Assembly (NCBI GenBank): GCA_037443205.1
Contig: JBBIOU010000001.1
Span: 195,175-259,174, forward strand
DNA: 64,000 nt
Direction: 5' to 3'
Origin: JBBIOU01 sp037443205
GTDB taxonomy: Bacteria; Bacteroidota; Bacteroidia; Flavobacteriales_D; UBA2798
Part shown: positions 55,225 through 62,773 of the stretch, piece after piece
Numbering within the stretch: position 1 is the stretch's first letter
Layout of the letters: every line of letters starts with the position of its first letter
Position numbers and translations under genes: made by a program
The notes under the pieces: generated by a model
What the model saw: only the letters and a program-made list of their open reading frames with translations
What the model was told of the DNA's origin: nothing
Databases searched by the model: none

Positions 55225-58224
55225 ATGACTAAAGAGCAACAAATAGAAGATAGCTTAATAGCCAAACTGACCGACCTGAAATACACGTACAGGCCGGACA
55301 TCAGGGACAGGGCTTCGCTGGAAAAGAATTTCCGTGAAAAATTTCAGGCTTTAAACAGAGTTAATCTTACTGACGCTGAATTTGCAAGACTGCTTGACGA
55401 GATTATCCATTCAGACGTTTATGCATCTTCAAAACGACTTAGAGAAATCAACACCTTTACCCGTGAGGACGGAACGCCTCTACATTACACGCTGGTAAAC
55501 ATCAAAGACTGGTGCAAAAACGAATTTGAAGTCATCAATCAACTTCGCATCAATACAAAAAACAGCAACCACCGTTATGATGTGATTTTATTGATTAACG
55601 GAATTCCTGTTGTTCAAATAGAATTAAAAACGCTTGAAGTTAGCCCACGAAAAGCCATGCAGCAAATTGTGGACTACAAAAGCGACCCGGGAAACGGTTA
55701 TACCAATACGCTGCTTTGTTTTATGCAGTTGTTTATCGTGAGCAACCGTACCAACACATATTATTTTGCCAATAACAACGCTGAACATTTCAGATTTAAT
55801 GCAGACGAACAATTCCTGCCTATTTACCAATGGGCAAGCGAAGACAATAAAAAAATCACACACATAGACGACTTCTCAGAAAAATTCCTGAGCAAATGCA
55901 CACTCAGCCAAATGATAAGCAAATACATGGTGCTGGTGGCAAGCGAGCAAAAGTTATTGGTAATGCGACCTTACCAGATTTATGCAGTGAAAGCAATTGT
56001 AAATTGCATTGAACAAAACAGAGGCAACGGCTACATTTGGCATACCACAGGAAGCGGAAAAACGCTGACTTCTTTCAAAGCATCTACCCTGCTCAAAGAC
56101 AATCCGAATATTGAAAAATGTTTGTTTGTAGTTGACCGAAAAGACCTGGACCGACAAACGCGTGAAGAGTTCAACAGGTTTCAGGAAGGTTGCGTGGAGG
56201 AAAATACCAACACAGAAACCTTGGTAAGGCGAATGCTTTCGGAAGATTACGCTAACAAAGTAATTGTTACCACCATTCAGAAACTGGGTTTGGCTTTAGA
56301 CCCGCAAAGACGCGATGCATCGCGTCTTAACAATAACTACAAAGAACGTTTACAGCCGCTAAGGGATAAACGCATCGTCTTTATTTTTGACGAGTGCCAC
56401 CGTTCACAGTTTGGCGAAAATCATAAAGCCATCAAAGAGTTTTTCCCGAATGCACAGCTATTCGGATTTACCGGAACACCCATCTTTGACGACAATGCCA
56501 CCTACAAGCAAATTGACGGGACGGTTGGCTCGTATGTAACTACCAAAGACATCTTTCAAAATCTGCTTCACAGCTATACCATCACGCACGCTATTGAAGA
56601 CAGAAACGTATTGCGTTTTCATATTGACTATTTTAAGCCTGAAAAAAATGTAACCGTAGGAAGCACGGAACACAAAAAGGCGGTAGTAAATGCCATTCTG
56701 AAAAAACACGATGCCGCCACGCATAACAGACGTTTCAATGCCCTGTTGGCAACGGCTTCTATCAACGATGCTATTGAATATTATAATCTGTTCAAAGAGT
56801 TGCAGGAAAGCAAAGCCAAAGAAGATGAAAATTTCGTCCCGTTAAATATCGCTTGCGTATTTTCTCCACCTGCCGAAGGTGACAAAGATGTTCAGCAATT
56901 GCAGGAAGATTTACAACAAGAGAAAGCCGACAACAAAGTTGAACCTGAAAAGAAGAAAAAGGCATTGGAAGCCATTATCAGCGATTACAACAAACATTAT
57001 GGCACCAATCATAAAATCACCGAATTTGACTTGTATTACCAGGATGTGCAGCAACGCATCAAGTTTCAGCAATTCAGCAATGCCGACTACCCACACAAGA
57101 ATAAAATTGACATTACCATTGTAGTAGATATGCTGCTTACCGGCTTCGACAGCAAATACCTGAACACCTTGTATGTGGATAAGAATTTAAAATTCCACGG
57201 TTTGATTCAGGCATTCAGCCGAACCAACCGAACCCTTCATTCGACTGGTACAGAGAAGACAATAAAACCACATGGAAATATTTTAGACTTCCGCCAACAA
57301 CAAGCTGAAGTTGACCAAGCTATCGCATTGTTTAGTGGCGAATACAAAGGTCAAGCAAAAGAAATTTGGTTGGTTGACCCTGCTCCGAAAGTGATTGAGA
57401 AATATCAGGAAGCCGTGAAAGCCATGGCAAAGTGGATGGAAGACAAAAACATGGTGGCCGAGCCGCAAGAGGTATACAACATCAAAGGCGATGCTGCCCG
57501 TGTGGAGTTTATCAACCGCTTTAAAGAAGTGCAACGCCTGAAAACACAGCTTGACCAATACACCGATTTGACCGAAGAGCAAAAAGCCAAAATTGAAGAA
57601 CTGATGCCCGAAGAGCAATTGCGTTCGTTCCGCAGCTCGTATCTGGAAATCGCCAAACAACTCCGCGACATTCAGCAAAAAGAAGGCGACAAAGCCCCTT
57701 CAACCATTCAGCAACTGGATTTTGAATTTGTGTTGTTTGCCTCTGCGGTGGTGGATTATGATTACATCATGAACCTGATTGCCAAATACACCCAACAGCC
57801 ACCCAAAAAACAAAAAATGACCCGCGAGCAATTGATTGGTGTATTGAGCAGCAGCGCCAACCTGATGGATGAACGGGACGACATGGTTGACTACATTAAC
57901 ACCTTAGAAGTGGGTAAAGCACTCAACGAGCATGAAATAAAAGACGGCTATCAAAAATTTAAGGAAGAAAAAATGGCCAAACTAATGGCTCAAATTGCAC
58001 ATAAGCACGGCCTGGAGGTGGCGGTTTTACAGCAGTTTGTAGATAACATTATTAACCGAATGATTTTTGATGCCGACAAATTAAGCGAACTCTTTGCACC
58101 TTTAGACCTGGGCTGGAAAGAACGCACCAAACGGGAACTGGCATTGATGGAAGAATTGATTCCTGTTCTGAGAAAAAAGGCGGAGGGAAGGGAGATTAGC
58201 GGATTGAAAGCCTATGATGTCTGA
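55225..58224 (+). CDS. hsdR: Type I restriction enzyme, R subunit
   Basis: ATP-dependent translocase and nuclease subunit of the type I restriction complex. 999 residues. The N-terminal nuclease domain has RYDVILLINGIPVVQIELKT (Asp and ELK of the PD-(D/E)xK site). The helicase domain has Walker A HTTGSGKT (Lys279), FDECHRSQFG (Asp389) and GFTGTPIFDD, with GLIQAFSRTNRT in the second RecA-like lobe, and a helical C-terminus binds the methylase. Residues about 361-368 are encoded by a 22-bp perfect palindrome in a variable loop. The stop TGA lies within the left end of the downstream GxxExxY cassette. The order hsdR first is common in this phylum. Confidence 0.95.
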   Translation: MTKEQQIEDSLIAKLTDLKYTYRPDIRDRASLEKNFREKFQALNRVNLTDAEFARLLDEIIHSDVYASSKRLREINTFTREDGTPLHYTLVNIKDWCKNEFEVINQLRINTKNSNHRYDVILLINGIPVVQIELKTLEVSPRKAMQQIVDYKSDPGNGYTNTLLCFMQLFIVSNRTNTYYFANNNAEHFRFNADEQFLPIYQWASEDNKKITHIDDFSEKFLSKCTLSQMISKYMVLVASEQKLLVMRPYQIYAVKAIVNCIEQNRGNGYIWHTTGSGKTLTSFKASTLLKDNPNIEKCLFVVDRKDLDRQTREEFNRFQEGCVEENTNTETLVRRMLSEDYANKVIVTTIQKLGLALDPQRRDASRLNNNYKERLQPLRDKRIVFIFDECHRSQFGENHKAIKEFFPNAQLFGFTGTPIFDDNATYKQIDGTVGSYVTTKDIFQNLLHSYTITHAIEDRNVLRFHIDYFKPEKNVTVGSTEHKKAVVNAILKKHDAATHNRRFNALLATASINDAIEYYNLFKELQESKAKEDENFVPLNIACVFSPPAEGDKDVQQLQEDLQQEKADNKVEPEKKKKALEAIISDYNKHYGTNHKITEFDLYYQDVQQRIKFQQFSNADYPHKNKIDITIVVDMLLTGFDSKYLNTLYVDKNLKFHGLIQAFSRTNRTLHSTGTEKTIKPHGNILDFRQQQAEVDQAIALFSGEYKGQAKEIWLVDPAPKVIEKYQEAVKAMAKWMEDKNMVAEPQEVYNIKGDAARVEFINRFKEVQRLKTQLDQYTDLTEEQKAKIEELMPEEQLRSFRSSYLEIAKQLRDIQQKEGDKAPSTIQQLDFEFVLFASAVVDYDYIMNLIAKYTQQPPKKQKMTREQLIGVLSSSANLMDERDDMVDYINTLEVGKALNEHEIKDGYQKFKEEKMAKLMAQIAHKHGLEVAVLQQFVDNIINRMIFDADKLSELFAPLDLGWKERTKRELALMEELIPVLRKKAEGREISGLKAYDV
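56307..56328. repeat. Perfect 22-bp palindrome inside hsdR
   Basis: The half-site AAGACGCGATG is followed at once by its exact complement. It codes for the QRRDASRL segment about 20 residues before the DECH motif, in a stretch where related HsdR proteins vary in length. Its core resembles the palindrome in the RAYT gene (60270-60297): both share the pattern AGACGC-ATGCAT-GCGTCT. Confidence 0.85.
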
Positions 58225-58733
58225 ATTATGATTTTTAAGATTAAAGGATGATAGGATTATGAAACATGAAGCATTGACACATAAAATAATTGGTTGTGCC
58301 ATGAAGGTACACAGCACGTTGGGCAATGGCTTTCAGGAAGTCATATATCAACGTGCATTAGCTATTGAGATGGAAAAACAGGGCTTGGGATTTCAACGAG
58401 AAATGGAAATGACCATTTACTATGAAGGACACGATATTGGTACCAGAAGAGTAGACTTTTTTGTGGAAGATAAGATAATGGTAGAGCTAAAAGCATTGAT
58501 AAAATTGGAAGATGTGCATTTGGCACAGGCAATGAACTATTGTCAGGCCTATCATTTACCCATAGGGTTATTAATCAACTTCGGAGCAAAAAGTTTAGAA
58601 TTCAAACGGGTGTATAATGTAAATCATCCGGAAAATAAATCAGTATTAAGATTAAAAGGATTAAAGGATGATAGGATTACATCCGAAGAAAAAATCCTAA
58701 AATCCACCAATCCTAAAAATCCTAATGCAGACA
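58218..58733 (+). mobile_element. GxxExxY cassette with imperfect terminal inverted repeats
   Basis: The left end TGTCTGAATTATGATTTTT (from 58218) and the inverted right end TGTCTGCATTAGGATTTTT (ending 58733) match for about 41 bases with 8 mismatches. GA occurs just outside both ends (58216-58217 and 58734-58735). Inside are 21-base direct repeats of GATTAAAGGATGATAGGATTA (58239-58259 and 58659-58679) that bracket the gene. It reads as a small mobile cassette placed between hsdR and hsdS. No transposase is encoded inside, so movement would need help in trans. Confidence 0.7.
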
Positions 58734-58738
58734 GATGA
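58259..58738 (+). CDS. GxxExxY family protein (PD-(D/E)xK nuclease-like)
   Basis: 159-residue protein of the GxxExxY family, named after the motif seen here as STLGNGFQEVIYQRAL. A probable PD-(D/E)xK-type core is visible in GTRRVDFFVEDKIMVELKAL (Asp then Glu-Leu-Lys). Members are widespread in Bacteroidota and environmental bacteria, often next to repeats, and have no established function. The C-terminal tail (ILKSTNPKNPNADR) is encoded by the right terminal repeat, and the stop overlaps the hsdS start as ATGA. The cassette thus keeps translation of the operon coupled. A link with DNA restriction is possible, but position alone does not show it. Confidence 0.88.
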   Translation: MKHEALTHKIIGCAMKVHSTLGNGFQEVIYQRALAIEMEKQGLGFQREMEMTIYYEGHDIGTRRVDFFVEDKIMVELKALIKLEDVHLAQAMNYCQAYHLPIGLLINFGAKSLEFKRVYNVNHPENKSVLRLKGLKDDRITSEEKILKSTNPKNPNADR

Positions 58739-59958
58739 GTAAGAACAACGAAAATAACACTTCGACCAAACGCAGTGCAGGATTAGTGCCGAAGTTGAGG
58801 TTTCCTGAGTTTGAGAATAGTGGGGAATGGGAAATGAAAAGAATTGGGGACATTTTAACTGAGAGTAAAATTCCATCGCATATAAACGATCCCCAAAAAC
58901 GAATTACAGTAAAGTTAAATTATGGAGGAATAGAAAAAAGAGAGTTTAGAGGAACAGAAGCAACTGACGTAACTTATTTTTTTATCAGAAAAAAAGGACA
59001 ATTTATTTATGGAAAACAGAATTTTCACAAAGGAGCGTTTGGCATAATACCCGATGAACTTGATGGATTTGAAAGTTCACAAGATTTACCTGCATTTGAT
59101 TTTTCAGAGTTTGTTAATCCTTTATTCTTTATTTTAATACTTTTAAGAAATGAATTCTATAAAACATTTGAAGTATTTACATCAGGAACTGGTTCAAAAA
59201 GACTTCACCCTTCTGAACTATTTAAAATCAGAATTCCCTTTCCCTCCCTACCCGAACAACAAAAAATCGCAGCCTGCCTTTCGTCATTAGATGAATTGAT
59301 TACAGCTGAGCGCCAAAAGCTGGAGTTGCTCAAACACCACAAAAAGGGCTTGCTCCAAAACCTCTTCCCCAAAGAAGGCGAAACCGTGCCAAAATTACGC
59401 TTCCCTGAATTTAAAAATAGTGGCGAGTGGGAAATGAAACATTTGGGGGAGATATTAGATGCCGAATCTTCAACTTTAGCATTAAATACACTTGACTTAA
59501 AGCAAAGTGGATATGCTGTTTATGGAGCTGATGGCGTCATTGGATATATTGATACATTTCAACATAAACATCCATACATTTCAATAGTAAAGGATGGTTC
59601 GGGAGTAGGTCGTTTAAATTTATGTGAAAGTGAAACATCAATTTTAGGAACTTTGTCAGCCCTAAAATCAAAAGATGAAAATAAATACCAAATTGAATGG
59701 GCGTATTATTTACTAAATACAATTGACTTCTCTTCGTATGTAAAAGGGTCTGGCATTCCACATATTTATTATTCGGATTACAAAAGCCAAAATATTGGCG
59801 TTCCTAAACCAAAAGAACAACAAAAAATCGCTGATTGTCTTTCCTCATTAGACGACCTTATACAAGCACAGGAGCAAAAAATAGCATTATTAGAACAGCA
59901 CAAAAAAGGGTTGTTGCAGGGCTTGTTCCCAAATGTACATGATGGTGATAATGGATAA
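58735..59958 (+). CDS. hsdS: Type I restriction enzyme, specificity subunit
   Basis: DNA-recognition subunit of the type I complex, 407 residues. It has two target-recognition domains, each opened by the same block: VPKLRFPEFENSGEWEMK from residue 18 and VPKLRFPEFKNSGEWEMK from residue 218. Each is closed by a helical spacer (PEQQKIAACLSSLDELITAE; PKEQQKIADCLSSLDDLIQA) ending GLLQNLFP or GLLQGLFP. The first half recognises one half-site, the second the other. Protein-level identity of the openers with different codon use suggests old duplication. The target sequence cannot be deduced. It overlaps the next gene by at least 8 bases. Confidence 0.94.
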   Translation: MSKNNENNTSTKRSAGLVPKLRFPEFENSGEWEMKRIGDILTESKIPSHINDPQKRITVKLNYGGIEKREFRGTEATDVTYFFIRKKGQFIYGKQNFHKGAFGIIPDELDGFESSQDLPAFDFSEFVNPLFFILILLRNEFYKTFEVFTSGTGSKRLHPSELFKIRIPFPSLPEQQKIAACLSSLDELITAERQKLELLKHHKKGLLQNLFPKEGETVPKLRFPEFKNSGEWEMKHLGEILDAESSTLALNTLDLKQSGYAVYGADGVIGYIDTFQHKHPYISIVKDGSGVGRLNLCESETSILGTLSALKSKDENKYQIEWAYYLLNTIDFSSYVKGSGIPHIYYSDYKSQNIGVPKPKEQQKIADCLSSLDDLIQAQEQKIALLEQHKKGLLQGLFPNVHDGDNG

Positions 59959-60553
59959 ATTTCAAAACAAATACCGCATACCTTCCACACGCCTGCAACA
60001 TTGGGATTACCGATGGGCAGGGGCGTATTTCATCACCATTTGCACGCATAACCGCATGCATTGGTTTGGGGAAATCGTGGATGGGGTGATGAAATTATCC
60101 GAAATCGGAAATATCGTGCAATCCGAATGGTTGAAAACATTTGAATTGCGACCCGATATGAATATATGGATGGGCGAATTTGTGGTGATGCCCAATCATT
60201 TTCACGCCATTATTGGTATTGGGAAAAATGAATACAATACGCAACGCGATACACAACGTGATACGCAACGTAGAGACGCAATGCATTGCGTCTCTACCGA
60301 TAAACCCGATAAACCCGATGAACCCCAAAACCAATTCGGACCACAATCCAAAAATTTGGCATCCATTGTTCGTGGATTTAAATCATCGGTTACCATTGCC
60401 GCCCGAAAAATAAATCCCGGTTTTCAATGGCAACCCCGTTTTTACGACCACATCATTCGCAACGATGAATCGTTTCAAACCATTTCAAATTACATCATCA
60501 ACAATCCTGCCCGTTGGCAGGAGGATAAATTTTTTAATGCAGATTACATATGA
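59951..60553 (+). CDS. REP-associated tyrosine transposase (RAYT, Y1 family)
   Basis: About 200 residues of the Y1 transposase family, which process hairpin REP sequences by single-strand cleavage. An alternative start at 59933 would add six residues; the ATG at 59951 overlaps the hsdS stop as ATGGATAA and begins the conserved KFQNKYRIPSTRLQHWDYRW block. The HUH motif is MPNHFHAI, and the C-terminus is NYIINNPARW. Midway a low-complexity DTQRDTQR stretch and a 28-bp perfect palindrome encode the linker. The stop overlaps the hsdM start as ATGA. A transposase gene inside an R-M operon, coupled on both sides, is unusual and suggests that insertion has been tolerated or selected. Confidence 0.9.
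   Translation: MDKFQNKYRIPSTRLQHWDYRWAGAYFITICTHNRMHWFGEIVDGVMKLSEIGNIVQSEWLKTFELRPDMNIWMGEFVVMPNHFHAIIGIGKNEYNTQRDTQRDTQRRDAMHCVSTDKPDKPDEPQNQFGPQSKNLASIVRGFKSSVTIAARKINPGFQWQPRFYDHIIRNDESFQTISNYIINNPARWQEDKFFNADYI
60270..60297. repeat. Perfect 28-bp palindrome inside the RAYT gene
   Basis: The half-site GTAGAGACGCAATG is followed at once by its exact complement. It encodes RRDAMHCVST in a linker. RAYT enzymes act on such hairpins, so this may be a substrate REP inserted into its own gene. Just before it, a 12-base unit (GATACGCAACGT-like) is repeated in tandem and gives DTQR repeats. Confidence 0.88.
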
Positions 60554-62160
60554 CAGAAAATAATCACATACAATTAGGCAAAACCCTTTGGAAAATCGCA
60601 GACGAACTGCGCGGGGCAATGAATGCGGACGATTTCCGCGATTATATGCTTTCGTTTTTGTTCTTACGCTATCTGAGCGACAACTACGAAGCAGCAGCCC
60701 AAAAAGAATTAGGCAAAGATTATCCCGTGCTGAACGGCAATGGGGGCAAAACATCTTTATCGGTTTGGTATGAACAAAACCCAAACGACATTAAGGATTT
60801 TGAAAAACAAATGCGTAGAAAAATCCACTACGTGATTGAACCTAAATATTTATGGAACAGCATTGTGCATCTGGCAAAAACCCAAAACAAAGAGCTGCTT
60901 AGCACGTTGCAGGATGGTTTTCAATACATCGAAAACGAATCGTTTGAAAGCACTTTCAAAGGCTTGTTTTCTGAAATTAATTTAGATTCGGATAAACTTG
61001 GGAAAAAGTACGAAGAAAGAAACAAAAAACTGTGCACCATCATTGTAAAAATTGCCGAAGGCATCAATCAGTTTTCCACCGATAAAGATATTCTGGGCGA
61101 TGCCTACGAATACCTGATTGGGCAATTTGCGGCAGGCTCGGGCAAAAAAGCAGGCGAGTTTTATACCCCGCAGCGAATTTCCGATATTCTTTCAGGCATT
61201 GTGATTCTTGACAGCCAGGACCCAAGCCAGGGAGAAAAGAAAAAGATTGAACGGGTGCTGGACTTTGCCTGCGGCTCGGGCTCATTGCTGCTCAACGTCC
61301 GTAAGAAAATGACAGATGCAGGCGGAACAATCGGTAAGATTTACGGACAGGAAAAAAACATCACCACTTACAACCTGGCAAGAATGAACATGTTGTTACA
61401 TGGCGTGAAAGACACCGAGTTTGAAATCCACCATGGAGATACTTTGCTCAATGACTGGGATATTCTCAGGGAAATGAATCCTGCAAAGAAATTAGAATTT
61501 GATGCTGTTGTAGCCAATCCGCCCTTTAGCTATCGTTGGGAACCATCAGAAGAAATGGGACAAGATTTTCGTTTTAAAGACTACGGACTTGCACCAAAAT
61601 CAGCTGCCGACTTTGCTTTTCTGTTACATGGCTTTCACTTTTTGAGTAAAGAGGGCACCATGGCCATTATTTTGCCTCACGGTGTTCTGTTCAGAGGTGG
61701 TGCAGAAGAAAAAATCAGAAAAAAATTGTTAGAGGACGGCAACATTGACACCGTTATCGGACTTCCTGCAAACCTGTTTTTCTCAACAGGTATTCCGGTT
61801 TGTATTTTGGTTTTAAAAAAGTGCAAAAAGTTTGACGATGTTTTGTTCATCAATGCTGTTGACCACTTTGAAAAAGGCAAACGACAAAATACGTTACTTC
61901 CCGAACATGTTCAAAAAATTATAGACACCTACAAACACCGAAAAGAAGAAACACGTTACTCCCGCAGGGTGACAATGGACGAAATCATTAAGAATGAATT
62001 CAATCTGAATATTTCACGCTACGTAAGCACTTCGCAGGAAGAAGAACCTATTGACCTGCTCGAAGTAAACAAAAAGCTGGTTGAAATTGAAAAAGATATC
62101 AACAAAGCAAGAGAAACACACAATCAATTTTTAAAAGAATTGGGTCTGCCACCCATTTAA
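60550..62160 (+). CDS. hsdM: Type I restriction-modification DNA methyltransferase subunit
   Basis: N6-adenine methyltransferase subunit of the type I complex, 536 residues. It opens with the N-terminal helical domain (TLWKIADELRGAMNADDFRDYMLSFLFLRYLSD), and carries the SAM-binding motif FACGSGSLLL from Asp238 and the catalytic motif NPPF at Asn323. It ends with a helical tail (NKKLVEIEKDINKARETHNQFL). It is coupled to the RAYT gene by an ATGA overlap. Length and motif order are normal, so the enzyme is likely active. Confidence 0.95.
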   Translation: MTENNHIQLGKTLWKIADELRGAMNADDFRDYMLSFLFLRYLSDNYEAAAQKELGKDYPVLNGNGGKTSLSVWYEQNPNDIKDFEKQMRRKIHYVIEPKYLWNSIVHLAKTQNKELLSTLQDGFQYIENESFESTFKGLFSEINLDSDKLGKKYEERNKKLCTIIVKIAEGINQFSTDKDILGDAYEYLIGQFAAGSGKKAGEFYTPQRISDILSGIVILDSQDPSQGEKKKIERVLDFACGSGSLLLNVRKKMTDAGGTIGKIYGQEKNITTYNLARMNMLLHGVKDTEFEIHHGDTLLNDWDILREMNPAKKLEFDAVVANPPFSYRWEPSEEMGQDFRFKDYGLAPKSAADFAFLLHGFHFLSKEGTMAIILPHGVLFRGGAEEKIRKKLLEDGNIDTVIGLPANLFFSTGIPVCILVLKKCKKFDDVLFINAVDHFEKGKRQNTLLPEHVQKIIDTYKHRKEETRYSRRVTMDEIIKNEFNLNISRYVSTSQEEEPIDLLEVNKKLVEIEKDINKARETHNQFLKELGLPPI

Positions 62161-62190
62161 CTTCACGAAATACCAACTATTTGCAAGCAT

Positions 62191-62234
62191 CCCGAAGGCT
62201 TTCGGGACCAAAACCTCACAAGCCAACGCACAGA
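62191..62234 (+). repeat. Right flanking repeat of the restriction locus
   Basis: CCCGAA-GGCT-TTCGGGACC (62191-62209) and GCCAACGCACAGA (62222-62234) match the blocks at 55074-55092 and 55165-55177. Together they frame the hsd operon with imperfect direct repeats. Confidence 0.6.
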
Positions 62235-62476
62235 ACAAAGCTTTGTCAAATGAAGCAAAGCGGAATTCGTAAACACCAATAAAAAATAAATATGTCGTGA
62301 ACAACGAGCTTGCAAAGCCAATGCATCGAGAGAAATAATTTTAAAAAATATGCCGACACTAAAAAAATAAAAAAATGGTGACACGTAAGCCAACTTAAAA
62401 GAAAAAAGTTTTAATGATAATGATATGGTAACTTAATAACGACAATGGTTTACAAGACTTGAAGACGGAACACCAG

Positions 62477-62608
62477 GCGGTAACAGCGTGTATGTGGCAA
62501 TAGCGGGTGAATTGTTAAATTGAAATGCATTGCTTTTAAAAAACTTTGTGCTAATCGGTTAAGAAAGTGCTTCTAGTCCGCTACTGCACATACACGCAAA
62601 ACCGTTAG
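62477..62608. repeat. attC-like long hairpin downstream of hsdM
   Basis: The arms at 62477-62507 and 62578-62608 pair as an 11-bp perfect stem (GCGTGTATGTG with CACATACACGC), an extrahelical G (62497), and then a 9-bp stem with one A-C mismatch. Outside lies an unpaired AACA/AAAA segment and a short CGGT/ACCG helix ending in GTTAGTA. The roughly 70-nt loop is AT-rich. A bulged base, an unpaired spacer between two stems and a GTTA end are features of integron attC sites, though the outer box fits the consensus poorly. Confidence 0.5.
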
Positions 62609-62773
62609 TATACATTTATTTAGGCCTATTTAAACAGATATGTTTTTTTTGCGTAGTTTGTGTATATCATTTTCACACTCTGATATTATTAAATACAATA
62701 AATTCATATAAACAAATCAGTACAAAAGCAACTATTTTACTTACCATACGTCTTACTTTCAAAAAATGCCATA

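Noticed and set aside
54964..55242. Overlapping ORFs on both strands before hsdR
   Set aside because: They span the IS end and the flanking repeat, overlap each other and hsdR, and show no domain.
58259..58738. GxxExxY gene as a toxin or antitoxin of the R-M system
   Set aside because: There is no paired small gene and no known toxin motif. The terminal repeats explain its position better as an inserted cassette.
58735..59958. Invertible hsdS shufflon
   Set aside because: No second hsdS, inverted hsdS fragment or site-specific recombinase is present in the window.
60230..60275. Possible CRISPR-like or minisatellite array
   Set aside because: Only two to three 12-base units without spacers, inside the RAYT coding sequence. 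No CRISPR array or cas gene was seen in the window.
62163..62393. Minus-strand ORF of 76 codons after hsdM
   Set aside because: It lies across the flanking repeat and hairpin and has no family resemblance. Such frames recur where this repeat is read by chance.
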